The notes: generated by a model from the letters alone, not told the origin. 64,000 nucleotides of DNA from Candidatus Aristotella avistercoris (GCA_904397835.1 CAJFOV010000010.1:1-64000), one strand, 5' to 3'; positions 15,378 through 24,106 are shown, counted from the first letter of the stretch. Program-made: numbers and translations.

Positions 15378-15546
15378 CTAGGACTGCTGGCTGCCGCCGG
15401 CCTCCCGCAGGCAATCGATCATCTCAAGAAGCAGGGCCACCTGCCTTTGTGTGAGCCCCTTGACCGAAATGGTTGCTGTCTGTTCCATCCCCAGGAGGTA
15501 GTCGGTGGAGACGTCAAACTGTTTTGCCAGCTCCACCACATACTGG
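15378..15546 (-). pseudogene. Remnant of an XRE-family regulator (C-terminal tail only)
   Basis: On the minus strand the frame reads QYVVELAKQFDVSTDYLLG and then MEQTATISVKGLTQRQVALL to a stop after GGSQQS. VSTDYLLG is the typical end of the helix-turn-helix domain of Clostridial XRE regulators, followed by their short C-terminal helix. The first four HTH helices and a start are missing: upstream the frame becomes unrelated sequence with no matching residues in other frames. The gene is therefore a truncated relic. Confidence 0.65.
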
Positions 15547-15639
15547 GTGGTGAAGGCACAGACCCAGCTGCTGGATAAGCACCTCAACCGGAAGTAAGGA
15601 TTTCGCGCTGCCCTTTGGCCCGCGGATGACCTGCAGAAA

Positions 15640-15676
15640 GGAGACGGCCCCCCGCTCAAGAGGGGCCGTCTCCTAT
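15640..15676. terminator. Hairpin with terminator character
   Basis: GGAGACGGCCCC and GGGGCCGTCTCC enclose a nine-base interior, followed by TATTTGTTT on the plus strand. It is an isolated terminator 95 bases beyond the XRE remnant, consistent with deletion of a gene between them. From 15677 to 16008 I see no supported gene. Confidence 0.6.
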
Positions 15677-16008
15677 TTGTTTCTTCCGTATTGGGAAGGG
15701 ATTGGCCTGGTGGAAACCGTGGAATCTTTTTTATCTTTTCCACAGACCATTTTTGTCGATTTTCCGCCCCTGCCTAGGACAGGGCGTACCGCATGGCAGG
15801 GCGAGCAGGTTGGCTGGAAGGTCCCCTTCAAAAAATTGCTCCGCCGCCGGTCTGCTTCTGATACAGTCTGCCCCCAAAAGAGGCGTCCTATGCGGATCCA
15901 GGACGGGCAGGGGGACCCTCTCCTTGGACAGGGACACATCGTTTTTGACATGGAAATTTCAAGGAGATTTCTTTTGTGCAACGGGCCCCTTTGGCGGGAA
16001 AAAGAAAA

Positions 16009-16056
16009 GTTTCCACATTTTCAACAATCCACCTGTTGAAAATGTGGAAACCTTTT
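16009..16056. terminator. Long-stem terminator of the sirtuin gene
   Basis: GTTTCCACATTTTCAAC (16009-16025) and GTTGAAAATGTGGAAAC (16035-16051) are perfect 17-base arms. T-rich tracts lie on both sides (CTTTTT on plus, TTTTCTTTTTC on minus), so it can stop transcription in either direction. It directly follows the sirtuin stop. Confidence 0.85.
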
Positions 16057-16784
16057 TAATCCAACTGGGAAAAGATCGCTCCGATGCTGCCGGAGATCAG
16101 CAGATCCGCCCGGCCATCCTGAGGGGTGGGGGTCTTGTTCACCAGTACCAGCCGGTGTCCCCGGTAGTAGTCCAGCAGCCCGGCCGCCGGGTATACCGCC
16201 AGGGAGGTACCACCCACAATCAGCAGGTCCGCCTGCCGGATGGCGCTGACCGCCGCCTGGAGGGTTCCACCGTCCAGCGGCTCCTCATAGAGGACCACAT
16301 CGGGCTTGACCAGCCCGCCGCAGGCGGGGCAGCGGGGGATCCCCCTGGTCTGGGCCATCCAGGCCCCGTCGTAGAAGGCGCCGCAGTCCACACAATGGTT
16401 CCGGTGGACCGAGCCGTGGAGCTCCAGCACCCGCCGGGAGCCTGCCGCCTGATGCAGGCCATCGATATTCTGGGTCACAACGGCAAGGAGCTTGCCCTCC
16501 CGCTCCCACTGGGCCAGCTTGTTGTGGGCGGCATTGGGCTGGGCCTTTAGATAGAGGAGCTTGTCCCGGTAAAAGTCAAAAAACGCCTGGGTGTGGGCCT
16601 TGAAGTAGCTGTGGCTCAGGATGGTCTCCGGCGGGTCGGCATACCGCTGGTGGTAGAGGCCGTCCACGCTGCGGAAGTCCGGGATGCCGCTCTCGGTGGA
16701 GACGCCGGCCCCGCCAAAGAAGACCAGGGCATGGCTCTCCCTCACCCAGCGGTTAAGGGTTTGGATGTTGGACTGTTGTTCCAT
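16056..16784 (-). CDS. cobB: NAD-dependent protein deacylase, Sir2 family
   Basis: The 242-residue protein has the sirtuin core: GGAGVSTESGIPDFRS for NAD binding, VTQNIDGLHQAAG, the catalytic His in LELHGSVH, a zinc finger with HCVDCGAF and PRCPACGG, and VVGTSLAV-type GGTSLAVYPAAG. It removes acyl groups from lysine using NAD. The ATG at 16784 is preferred: the ribosome site GAGAGGAG overlaps the in-frame GTG at 16796 and is too near the TTG at 16790. It stands alone, with a very stable terminator behind it. Confidence 0.92.
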   Translation of the reverse strand: MEQQSNIQTLNRWVRESHALVFFGGAGVSTESGIPDFRSVDGLYHQRYADPPETILSHSYFKAHTQAFFDFYRDKLLYLKAQPNAAHNKLAQWEREGKLLAVVTQNIDGLHQAAGSRRVLELHGSVHRNHCVDCGAFYDGAWMAQTRGIPRCPACGGLVKPDVVLYEEPLDGGTLQAAVSAIRQADLLIVGGTSLAVYPAAGLLDYYRGHRLVLVNKTPTPQDGRADLLISGSIGAIFSQLD

Positions 16785-17066
16785 GGTCAATGGCACTCCT
16801 CTCTACACCGTCCCGCCGAAGCCCTTCCATCGGGGAGCAGGCGGGAGGGTCATATCCATCCCCACGGCGGGAAATTTTCCACCGAGGTGGGGGGAATCTG
16901 TGGAAGGATCAACAGGGGCCGCCCCATGGGACGGCCCCCAGCTTGACAAGCATCTTTCATCGGAAAAGAAGGGACCCCGCAGTTTCCCACCGCCCGGCTG
17001 ACGCCCCAGGGCAAAGCTTCCGGTTCCTTCTATCGGGACAGGATGTCCCATGGGGTTCCCCCAGAG

Positions 17067-17831
17067 CTATACCCGCTGGATCTCACAGGAGTTCTCCAAA
17101 AAGCGGCGGTAGATCTCGTCATCCAGCTCCTTGCCTGTGAGGAACAGGTTGATCTCCTGCAGGTCACAGACCCGCAGGAAGGTCTGGGTCTCATACTTGG
17201 TGTGGTCGCACAGGAGGATTCTCTCGCTGGCACAGCGGATGATGTTCTGCTTCATGGCGATCTCATCCATGTTGGTGAGCATACAGCCCCCCGCCTGGCT
17301 TACGGCGTCCATGCTGACAAAGGCCTGATCCACGTGGAGCTGGCGCAAAAAGTTCTCGGCGTAGTAGCCCCGCAGGGTGTAGTAGCCCTTGCGCATGCGC
17401 CCACCCACCACGGTGAGCTCGATGTTCTGGTTTACCGCAAGATCCGCGGCAATGAGCACGTCGTTGGTGACAATGTGCAGGTTGCTGGCCGTCATCAAAA
17501 AGGTGGTCATGGCCCGGGTGGTGGTGCCGGTATCCAGCAGGATGGTGCTCCCCGGGTGAATCAGCTTGCAGGCGGCCTGGGCGATGCGGATCTTCTCCTC
17601 CCGGTTGGCCTTTTCCTTCTCGTGGTAGGGCAGCTCGCTCTCCACCGGGCCCTCGCTGTACTTGACCCCGCCCCGGGTGCTCTGCAGGCAGCCGCTGGCG
17701 CAGAGCTGCTCCACATCCCGGCGGATGGTGGCCTTGGAGATGCCAAACAGTTGGGCCAGTTCGTTCAGGGAGGCGTAGCGGTGCTCCCTCAAATACTGCT
17801 GGATGCGCTCCAGCCGCTCATCTTTGAGCAT
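17067..17831 (-). CDS. DeoR-family transcriptional regulator
   Basis: The 254-residue protein has an N-terminal winged helix (LNELAQLFGISKATIRRDVEQL at about 20-41) and the DeoR C-terminal sensor domain with LDTGTTTRAM and the usual GGRMRKGYYTLRG and FVSMDAVS stretches, which binds a phosphorylated sugar. ATG at 17831 follows GACGGAGG; the longer open frame upstream runs through the repeat copy and is not coding. It is on the same strand and downstream of the BtpA-HAD-SDR-kinase genes and is the natural candidate for their repressor. The palindrome at 22.43 kb would be its operator. Confidence 0.9.
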   Translation of the reverse strand: MLKDERLERIQQYLREHRYASLNELAQLFGISKATIRRDVEQLCASGCLQSTRGGVKYSEGPVESELPYHEKEKANREEKIRIAQAACKLIHPGSTILLDTGTTTRAMTTFLMTASNLHIVTNDVLIAADLAVNQNIELTVVGGRMRKGYYTLRGYYAENFLRQLHVDQAFVSMDAVSQAGGCMLTNMDEIAMKQNIIRCASERILLCDHTKYETQTFLRVCDLQEINLFLTGKELDDEIYRRFLENSCEIQRV

Positions 17832-17969
17832 AATGTTCCTCCGTCTTTGTATCGGTGATATTCTCCTTCGGGGGGCTGGGCGGGCCCTGCGTGGGCTGCC
17901 CCTTGGCCCGATATCCATGGGAAACGGTGGGTCTGTACCTGACTCCGCCGCCGTTGGACGTGATGTTAT

Positions 17970-18090
17970 TCTAATATGATAAAAGGCCCAAAGGGGCGAT
18001 TTCTCTGAACGCTTCAACGTTCTCCCAGGCGTCCGCAATGAAAACCTATCGTTTCGGCATAAAGAATACGATGAAATGATTATACCACAA
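17970..18090 (+). repeat. Degenerate copy of the structured repeat in the deoR leader
   Basis: The segment AAAAGGCCCAAAGGGGCGATTTCTCTGAACGC, then TTCAACGTTCTCCCAGGCGTCCGCAATGAAAA, aligns with units of the 1.2-1.6 kb array in the same orientation. The small GC hairpin is kept in changed form (GGCCC AAAG GGGC) and the end again reads TGATTATACCAC, giving TATAAT on the minus strand. The 3' half of the large hairpin no longer pairs, so this copy looks decayed. Confidence 0.65.
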
Positions 18091-18107
18091 TTGGGGGATT
18101 CCGTCCA
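18079..18107 (-). promoter_or_regulatory. Putative promoter of the DeoR gene
   Basis: On the minus strand TGGACG, 17 bases, TATAAT. The -10 box is the end of the degenerate repeat copy, so the repeat would lie in the 5' leader. The same TGGACG-17-TATAAT arrangement precedes selA. Confidence 0.5.
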
Positions 18108-18270
18108 TTTATTTGACGCATTTTATATCAAATCTGTGAAAAATATCTCAGAACCGGTTGTATTTGGGGGCCTTTTTTCAACGGTTGAGAGGTGCTAACA
18201 TCGAAGCAGTCCGGCGGGAGCCACAACGGAGGGTCCTGCCCCGCCGCCGGCTTTCCGCCAGCCCATCAAC

Positions 18271-18297
18271 AAAGGGGCGGATGTACCGCCCCTCTCT
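18271..18297 (-). terminator. Terminator of the kinase-SDR-HAD-BtpA unit
   Basis: On the minus strand AGGGGCGG TACAT CCGCCCCT followed by TTGTTG, starting right behind the BtpA stop. The T tract is poor, so read-through into the DeoR gene is possible. Confidence 0.55.
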
Positions 18298-19104
18298 CTA
18301 TTCGCGCAGGGATTTGACCCGGTCCATAAACCGTTTGACCCGCTGCTGGTCCACATGGTTTTCGAAGACGCCGTCGATTTTAAAGGTGGTGCCCACCACG
18401 GCCCCGTCGGCAATGGCCAGCTGCTGCTCCACATTCTCATACCGCACGCCGGTGTTGGCAAAGACCACCGTGTTCGGCACCGCCTCCTTCACCAGGCGCA
18501 GGGTCTGGGCATCCGTCTCCGCCCCCGCCGTCAGGCCGGAGACACACAGGGCGTCCGGCCGGTTGTTGAACACGGTGGACTTGGCGATGGAGACAATGTC
18601 CCGGTTGGAGACATAGGAGGCGGCCTCCGGCACAATGTTAAACAGGAGCTTGACATCCTGGGCCCCGATGGCGTGCTGGTGGCGGATGGTCTCCCCCACG
18701 TTGGTGTTCCACAGGCCAAAGTCGCTGCCATAGACCCCGGTGAAGATCTCCCGGACAAACTTTGCCCCGGTGGCCGCCGCCAGATCCAGGGACTTTTTGG
18801 CATCCCACAGGACGTTGACCCCAAAGGGGATCTTGATGTCGTCCTTGAGCTCCCCAATGATCCGGGCCATGCAGGCCACCGTGACGGTGGGCACATCCGT
18901 CAGGTAGGGGAGGGAAAATTCATTGGAGAACATGACCGCATCCACGCCCCCGTCCTGCAGAGCGTGCAGGTCCTTGCGGGCCATCTCGATGACATAGTCC
19001 ATGTTCTTCTCCTGGGTGTAGTAGGGGTCCCCCGGCAGGGGGAGCAGGTGGCACATGGCGATGATGGCCTTTTCGGTGCCGATGGTATCTTTTAACCAGC
19101 TCAT
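18298..19104 (-). CDS. BtpA/SgcQ-family TIM-barrel protein
   Basis: The 268-residue protein begins IIAMCHLLPLPGDPYY, the family opening, and continues with GGVDAVMFSNEF, PFGVNVLWD, FVREIFTGVYGSDFGLW and the C-terminal phosphate-binding-like VFANTGVRYENVEQQLAIADGAVVGTTFK. BtpA was named in cyanobacterial photosystem I biogenesis, while the E. coli homologue SgcQ lies in a sugar operon of unknown substrate; the biochemical function of the family is not settled. Its place behind a kinase, a dehydrogenase and a phosphatase supports a role in sugar-phosphate breakdown, for example as an aldolase or isomerase. Start supported by GGAGGAACAACC. Confidence 0.85.
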   Translation of the reverse strand: MSWLKDTIGTEKAIIAMCHLLPLPGDPYYTQEKNMDYVIEMARKDLHALQDGGVDAVMFSNEFSLPYLTDVPTVTVACMARIIGELKDDIKIPFGVNVLWDAKKSLDLAAATGAKFVREIFTGVYGSDFGLWNTNVGETIRHQHAIGAQDVKLLFNIVPEAASYVSNRDIVSIAKSTVFNNRPDALCVSGLTAGAETDAQTLRLVKEAVPNTVVFANTGVRYENVEQQLAIADGAVVGTTFKIDGVFENHVDQQRVKRFMDRVKSLRE

Positions 19105-19168
19105 GGTTGTTCCTCCGTCCTGTCAAAAGACTATAACTGTTCCTCAGCGGGCCTGCACAGGCCCTGTT

Positions 19169-19930
19169 TTAAAAGACCAGCTCCTCCAGGGAGGAGAGGA
19201 TGGCGTTGGCGTAGGGCTCCATCTGGGGGACCATGGACGCCTCCTCCGGGATGCCGATGCCGATGGCCCCGGCCCGCCGGGCCATGAGCACATCCACATA
19301 GGAGTCCCCCACCATGAGGATCTTCTCTGTGGGGATCCCCAGCCGCTGGGAGACGGCATAGAGCATCTCCGGTTCCGGCTTGCCCACAGAGACATCGTCC
19401 GGTGTGATGAGAAAGGACAGGGCCTTGGCGTCGTCAAACAGATCCACCGACTGGATGGCCCGGTGGGCCGGGTCGGAGGTGGCGATGCCATAGGGCACCC
19501 CCGCCGCCCGCAGCCGCCGGAAGATATCCGGAAAGCCCGGTTTTGCCTTGAGGGCCCGCTTCAGGTCCAGACTCCTGTCCGACTCCTGGAACACCTGTTG
19601 GGAGACCCTGCGTGCCTGGGTCCAATCCATCCCGCCGTGCTCTGTCAGAAATCCGGCGGTGACGGTGATCTCCTCCCAGCAGGCGGCAATGGCCATGATC
19701 CCCATGGAGTCCACGTCGGTGATGACATAGTCCTCCCCCTCCAGGTGGGCCTGTACGCCGAAAAAGGCCAGCCAGCGCAGCACCTGCTCCGGAGGCAGGT
19801 GTTTTGCCATGGTGTGGGCCCGCACCCGGGCCAGCTCCAGCCAGAAGGTGTGGCTCTCAAAGAGCAGCCCGTCCTTGTCAAAGGCCACTGCCTGGACGTC
19901 AAAGGTCTGGTTTCCTGCCTGCAAAATCAT
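19169..19930 (-). CDS. HAD-superfamily phosphatase (PGMB-like)
   Basis: The 253-residue protein carries AFDKDGLLFES (motif I, with Lys between the two Asp residues), IATSDPAH (II), SVGKPEPEML (III) and LMVGDSYVDVLMARRAGA (IV), plus a helical cap at about 30-110. It should act on a small phosphorylated sugar. Its ATG overlaps the SDR stop by four bases (ATGA), so the two are translated together. In this cassette it may remove phosphate from a dead-end or toxic intermediate, which is inference. Confidence 0.82.
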   Translation of the reverse strand: MILQAGNQTFDVQAVAFDKDGLLFESHTFWLELARVRAHTMAKHLPPEQVLRWLAFFGVQAHLEGEDYVITDVDSMGIMAIAACWEEITVTAGFLTEHGGMDWTQARRVSQQVFQESDRSLDLKRALKAKPGFPDIFRRLRAAGVPYGIATSDPAHRAIQSVDLFDDAKALSFLITPDDVSVGKPEPEMLYAVSQRLGIPTEKILMVGDSYVDVLMARRAGAIGIGIPEEASMVPQMEPYANAILSSLEELVF

Positions 19931-20712
19931 AGAATGTTGGCTCCTCCTGCAATGTTCATGGCCTCCCCAGTCATAAAGCCCGCCTGGGGGGAGGCCAAAA
20001 ATCCGACCACATCGGCCACATCCTCCGGGTAGCAGATGCGGCCCAGGGGGGTGTGGTCAATATACTCCTGATAGACCGCCTCAGGGGCCATCCCTCGCAG
20101 GGCGCCCTCCCAGACGATCTCTCGGTCCTGCATACTGGTTTTGACCCAGCCTGGGCAGACACAGTTTACCGTGATGCCATAGGGGGCCAGTTCGATGGCG
20201 GCACTCTTGGTGAAGCCCACCACGGCAAACTTGGAGGCGGTGTAGTGGGCCAGCAGGGGCGCCGCCTTCACCGCTGCCATGGAGGCGGTGTTGATGATGC
20301 GCCCGCCCTTCTCCTTCATCAGGGGGATGGCCGCCTGGGTGACAAAGAACATGCCCTTGATGTTGACGTTGAAGTTAAAGTCCCACTCCTCCTCGGTCAT
20401 GTGCTCGATGGTCTGCATGGTGGACACACCCGCGTTGTTCATGAGCACATCCAGGCTGCCGTACTGTTCCCGCACCCAGTCCATGGCCTGCTGGACCGAC
20501 TCCCGCTTTGTCACATCCAGCGCCATGGCCCGGTGTTCCTGGCCGGCCGCCGGATGTTCCAGGAGGTCTGCCGTCTCCTGGGCGGTGGCAAGGTTCACGT
20601 CGGTGCACAGAACCGTGGCGCCCATGTCCGCAAATTTTTTCGAGATGGCCCGGCCGATGCCGCTGCCGGCGCCGGTGACCAGGGCAACTTTTCCTTCCAG
20701 GGGAAGACTCAT
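19927..20712 (-). CDS. SDR-family NAD(P)-dependent dehydrogenase
   Basis: The 261-residue classical short-chain dehydrogenase shows TGAGSGIG for NAD binding, the acidic TDVNLA after strand beta-2 (NAD rather than NADP is likely), NNAG, the catalytic triad Ser in INTASMAAV with YTASK, and CPGWVKT. It would oxidise a polyol or reduce a ketose. ATG at 20712 follows GAAGGAG; an upstream in-frame ATG at 20778 gives an N terminus with no family counterpart. It is translationally coupled to the HAD gene. Confidence 0.88.
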   Translation of the reverse strand: MSLPLEGKVALVTGAGSGIGRAISKKFADMGATVLCTDVNLATAQETADLLEHPAAGQEHRAMALDVTKRESVQQAMDWVREQYGSLDVLMNNAGVSTMQTIEHMTEEEWDFNFNVNIKGMFFVTQAAIPLMKEKGGRIINTASMAAVKAAPLLAHYTASKFAVVGFTKSAAIELAPYGITVNCVCPGWVKTSMQDREIVWEGALRGMAPEAVYQEYIDHTPLGRICYPEDVADVVGFLASPQAGFMTGEAMNIAGGANIL

Positions 20713-20850
20713 ACAGAACATCTCCTTCATCAAAATATGATTCACACAGAAAACCAGGGGTTTTCTTTTTCCATTCATCCAACGGGGTCATTGCCTTGGC
20801 TCTGCCAAAGCCAATGGAAAAGGCCAGAGGCCCTTGGCCCGGCAAACGCC

Positions 20851-22356
20851 CTATTCCACCGGGTCATACAGGTGCTGCACCTGCTGGCAGCAGGGTTTGA
20901 GGGCCTCGTAGAGGTCCCGGTAGATCCGGTAGGAGCGGTTGTAGATCTCCACATGCTCCGGGTTGGGGGTGTAGACCTGGAAGTCGGTGAGGAAGGCGTG
21001 GATCTGCTCCCAGGAGGTGAACACGCCGGTCCCCATCCCCGCCAGGAAGGCCACCCCCAGGGCAGAGCCCGGGTGGGAGGGGTAGGAGCGCACCGTCTGC
21101 CCCAACACGTCTGCGGCAATCTGGCACCAAAATTTGCTGCGGGCCCCGCCGTTGGTGGCGATGATCTGCTTTGGCCGGTACCCCAGGTTCTGGATGACCT
21201 CAATGTGGTGGCGGAAGCCGTAGATCACCGCCTCCAAAATGGCCCGGAAGATGTGCTCCTTGGTGTGGGAGAGGGTCAGGCCGAACATGGTGCCCCGGGC
21301 GGTGGGGTCAAAGATGGGGGTCTTCTCCCCCAAGAAATAGGGGAGGATCACCAGGCCGTCGCTGGCGGCGGGAACCTTTTCCGCCCCCTTGTCCAGATCC
21401 TTGAAGATGGTGGGGGACTTGGCGTCGATGATGTCGTTGGTGAACCACTTGACCAGGGAGCCGCTGGCGGCCATGCAGCCGTTGAGGAGGTATTTCTGGG
21501 GCACAATGTGGTAGTCAAAGAACAGCTCCTTGCTGGTGGTGATCTCCTCCACACAGTAGAGGATGTCCCCAGCGCCGCCGAATTTGATGAGCAGATCCCC
21601 CTCCTGGATGATGCCGGCGGCCAGGGTGGATGCCACATGGTCCGCGCTGCCTGCAATGACCGGGATTCCGTCCGCCAGCCCCAGGGCCTCACAGTTCCGG
21701 GTGTGGCCCACCACCTGGATGGAGGGGTTCACCGGCGGGAACCACTCCTGCGGCAGGCCGAAGGGGGCAAAGTACTCCTCAATCCATGCCCCGGTGCGGA
21801 TGTCCAACAGGCCCGATTCCACCGCCCAGTTCATTTCCAGAGACTTGACTCCCGTGAGCTGCAGGACAATATAGTCATAGGATCCCATCACAGTGCGGAT
21901 CCTGCTCCAGACCTCGGGCTCGTGCTCCTTGACCCAGAGGAGCCTTGGCAGCACATGCTGCTGGTTGGTGTAGCCGCCTGTGCGGGCATAGAGCTCCTCC
22001 TGGGGGATCTCCCGCTGCAGGCGCTGGATCTGTTCCAGGGCCCTGGCGTCATTCTGCTGAATGGTGTTGCGCAGCGGGTTGCCATCCCTGTCCAGCAGCA
22101 CAATGGCCGGCACCATGCCGGATACGCCGATGGCGCGGATCTGCCCCGCCTGGTCCGGGTGGCGGGCCAACAGGTTCCTGACCGCCTGCTGGGTGTTGCG
22201 CCACCAGATGTTGGCGTCCTCCTCCGCCCAGTTGGGGTGGGGGGAGAGCAGGTCGTGGCCCTCGCTGGCCTCGTCCAGCAGCACCCCCGACGAGGAGACC
22301 AGCACCGCCTTGACGGATGTGGTGCCGATGTCGATTCCTAGGACGAATTGTTCCAT
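20851..22356 (-). CDS. FGGY-family carbohydrate kinase
   Basis: The 501-residue kinase has the two-domain ASKHA layout: LGIDIGTTSVKAVLV (phosphate 1), the sugar-facing NWAEEDANIWW, GVSGMVPAIVLLD, AVESGLLDIRTG, GSADHVASTLAAG, and the adenosine motif TNGGARSKFWCQIAADVLG. This groups with xylulokinase/gluconokinase types, but the specificity pocket cannot be read with certainty. It is the first gene of the cassette and directly follows a promoter with a palindromic operator. No sugar transporter accompanies it. Confidence 0.88.
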   Translation of the reverse strand: MEQFVLGIDIGTTSVKAVLVSSSGVLLDEASEGHDLLSPHPNWAEEDANIWWRNTQQAVRNLLARHPDQAGQIRAIGVSGMVPAIVLLDRDGNPLRNTIQQNDARALEQIQRLQREIPQEELYARTGGYTNQQHVLPRLLWVKEHEPEVWSRIRTVMGSYDYIVLQLTGVKSLEMNWAVESGLLDIRTGAWIEEYFAPFGLPQEWFPPVNPSIQVVGHTRNCEALGLADGIPVIAGSADHVASTLAAGIIQEGDLLIKFGGAGDILYCVEEITTSKELFFDYHIVPQKYLLNGCMAASGSLVKWFTNDIIDAKSPTIFKDLDKGAEKVPAASDGLVILPYFLGEKTPIFDPTARGTMFGLTLSHTKEHIFRAILEAVIYGFRHHIEVIQNLGYRPKQIIATNGGARSKFWCQIAADVLGQTVRSYPSHPGSALGVAFLAGMGTGVFTSWEQIHAFLTDFQVYTPNPEHVEIYNRSYRIYRDLYEALKPCCQQVQHLYDPVE

Positions 22357-22423
22357 GGCTTCCTCCTTTTCTTGGGGACAGCGGCCCCAGAATTTCTTCC
22401 GTTCTGTTTTGATGTGATCTATA

Positions 22424-22457
22424 ATGATACAAATTGATTCATTTTGTTTTCAATTTG
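22424..22457 (-). promoter_or_regulatory. Promoter and palindromic operator of the kinase cassette
   Basis: On the minus strand TTGAAA (22453-22448), 18 bases, TATCAT (22429-22424). It is overlaid by a perfect inverted repeat, CAAATTGA at 22430-22437 and TCAATTTG at 22450-22457 with a 12-base spacer. The palindrome covers the -35 box and the spacer, as expected for a repressor site; the DeoR protein encoded at the other end of the cassette is the obvious candidate. Confidence 0.7.
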
Positions 22458-22633
22458 AAGTATAGCACCCACCCCAAAGGATGTCAATGAAAAAACCGGG
22501 GTCTGGCCCCGGTTTGCCCACCAAAATACCACAAAAATTTTACAAAAAGGCCCCATTGTACCCCCACCAAAGCTGTGATATGCTCTGGGTGTACGCACCC
22601 GCCGCCCAATTGAGCCAAAGGAGGCAGCAGCAG

Positions 22634-23173
22634 ATGAGGGGAATCATCCTATATCACTCCAAGTATGGCGCCACATGCCGGTACGCCCAGATGTTGGCTC
22701 AGCAGACCGGCTTTGTCTGCAGACCGGTCAAAGAGACCCAGGGGGCGGACCTGGCCCCCTTTGACACGGTGGTCTTTGGCGGGGGAATCTATGCCAGCGG
22801 CATCGGGGGCCTGCCCCAGCTCAAAAAGCTGCTGCCCCAGCTGCAGGGCAAGCGCCTGTTCCTGTTCTGTGTGGGGGCCTCTCCCTATGACAAGGAGACC
22901 TTCCAACAGCTGCGGGAACACAACCTCCAGGGGGAGCTGGCCCAGGCGCCCCTCTTCTACTGCCGGGGCGCCTGGAATGAGGAGGCCATGACCTTCACCG
23001 ACCGGACCCTGTGCCGGCTGCTCCAGCGGTCCCTAGCCAAGCGAGACCCTGCCACCTATGAGCCATGGCAGGCGGCCCTGATGGAGGGCGCCGGCAAGGG
23101 GGCCTGCGACTGGTCCGACCCCGCCTACCTCGTCCCCCTGTTGGCGGCGTTGGAAGATCCCTCCCGGCCGTAG
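22634..23173 (+). CDS. Flavodoxin-domain protein (HemG-like)
   Basis: The 179-residue protein begins GIILYHSKYGATCRYAQMLA, the FMN phosphate loop of the flavodoxin-domain family that includes HemG, then VVFGGGIYASGIGGLPQLKK and LFLFCVGAS. It is cytosolic, with no signal peptide. Members are flavodoxin-like oxidoreductases; no haem synthesis gene is nearby, so the HemG function is not implied. The start at 22634 follows AGGAGG; the upstream extension of the frame has no homology. It stands alone and ends before a strong hairpin. Confidence 0.75.
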   Translation: MRGIILYHSKYGATCRYAQMLAQQTGFVCRPVKETQGADLAPFDTVVFGGGIYASGIGGLPQLKKLLPQLQGKRLFLFCVGASPYDKETFQQLREHNLQGELAQAPLFYCRGAWNEEAMTFTDRTLCRLLQRSLAKRDPATYEPWQAALMEGAGKGACDWSDPAYLVPLLAALEDPSRP

Positions 23174-23246
23174 TCCGGAACCTGCGAACGGAGACAGATC
23201 CCCAAGCCACAGGATGGATCCAGGCGGTAGGGCACTCCAAGCAAAT

Positions 23247-23275
23247 GGACACCCCCTGGCCCAGGGGGTGTCCTT
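23247..23275. terminator. Hairpin between convergent genes
   Basis: GGACACCCCCTG and CAGGGGGTGTCC pair over a minimal loop, with TTCTGT on the plus side. It separates the flavodoxin gene and the Cof-type phosphatase gene. Confidence 0.65.
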
Positions 23276-23290
23276 CTGTATATGGTCCGG

Positions 23291-24106
23291 CTACATCCCG
23301 GCCTCCTGCCTGAGGAGGGTGCAGGCCTGTTCCAAGGCCAGGGCCAGGCCCCCCTCCGTGGCGGGGGGAACCACCTGGGAGCAGGCTGTCTGCAGGGCCA
23401 GTGGGGCGTTGCTGGGGGCAAAGGAGCGCCCCACCCCCTGGAACATGGGCAAGTCGGTCATGGCGTCCCCCGCCACCCAGGTTCGTTCCAAGGGCACCTG
23501 GAGCTGCCGGGCCAGGCCGGCCATGGCCGCGGCCTTCCCTGCGCGGGCAGCCACCACCTCGGCAAAGTGGGTGCTGGAGAAGGCAAAGCGGTAGTCCGGC
23601 CCGGCAAAGAATCTGCGCTCCACCTCCTGGAGGCGCTCCACCTGGGGGCAGGAGAGGAGGAGCTTGAGCACCGGCCGGGCGGTGATGGCATCGGGGCCTG
23701 GGACAGGGTGGGTGCGCTCCGCCGGCTGCCCCGCCTGCAGCACCAGCTGGTTCAGGCGCAGGGTATCCACCCCCTGGGGGCCGTAGACCTGGATGCTCAC
23801 ATCCGGGTACTCCTGCCAGAGGCGGATAATTTTCTCATAGATATCCGCCCCACAGGGGACCTGGGTCAGGTTCTGCCCGGTGGCGGGATCGTACAGCAGC
23901 GCCCCCGTCAGAAGGATACAGGGGAGATCCACCTCCAGGTCCTGGATCACTGGCTGGGTGGAGCAGAGGGCCCGGCCGGTGATGAGGGTGAAGAGCCCGC
24001 CGGCGGCGCGAAAGTTCCTGACCGCCTCCCTGACCCTGTGGTGCAGGGGGTGGGGATGGGTCATGAGGGTGCCGTCAATGTCCGAGAGAAAGAGCAGCGG
24101 TTTCAT
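23291..24106 (-). CDS. Cof-type HAD phosphatase
   Basis: The 271-residue protein is a type IIB HAD hydrolase: FLSDIDGTLMTHPHPLHHRV at the start, ITGRA after the first domain, a C2 cap in the middle, and WVAGDAMTDLPMFQGVG with the family ending in ATEGGLALAL. Such enzymes act on sugar phosphates or flavin precursors. ATG at 24106 follows TAGGAGG. The usual motif III Lys is probably the one in RAGKAAAMAGLA. Substrate unknown. Confidence 0.85.
   Translation of the reverse strand: MKPLLFLSDIDGTLMTHPHPLHHRVREAVRNFRAAGGLFTLITGRALCSTQPVIQDLEVDLPCILLTGALLYDPATGQNLTQVPCGADIYEKIIRLWQEYPDVSIQVYGPQGVDTLRLNQLVLQAGQPAERTHPVPGPDAITARPVLKLLLSCPQVERLQEVERRFFAGPDYRFAFSSTHFAEVVAARAGKAAAMAGLARQLQVPLERTWVAGDAMTDLPMFQGVGRSFAPSNAPLALQTACSQVVPPATEGGLALALEQACTLLRQEAGM

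Noticed and set aside
15673..15981. Small minus-strand frame in the gene-poor pocket
   Set aside because: No ribosome site, no homology, Cys/Pro/Arg-rich composition, and its end runs into the terminator stem.
20053..22341. 762-codon plus-strand open frame opposite the SDR and FGGY kinase genes
   Set aside because: It crosses two well-supported minus-strand genes, has shadow-type composition and no start signal.
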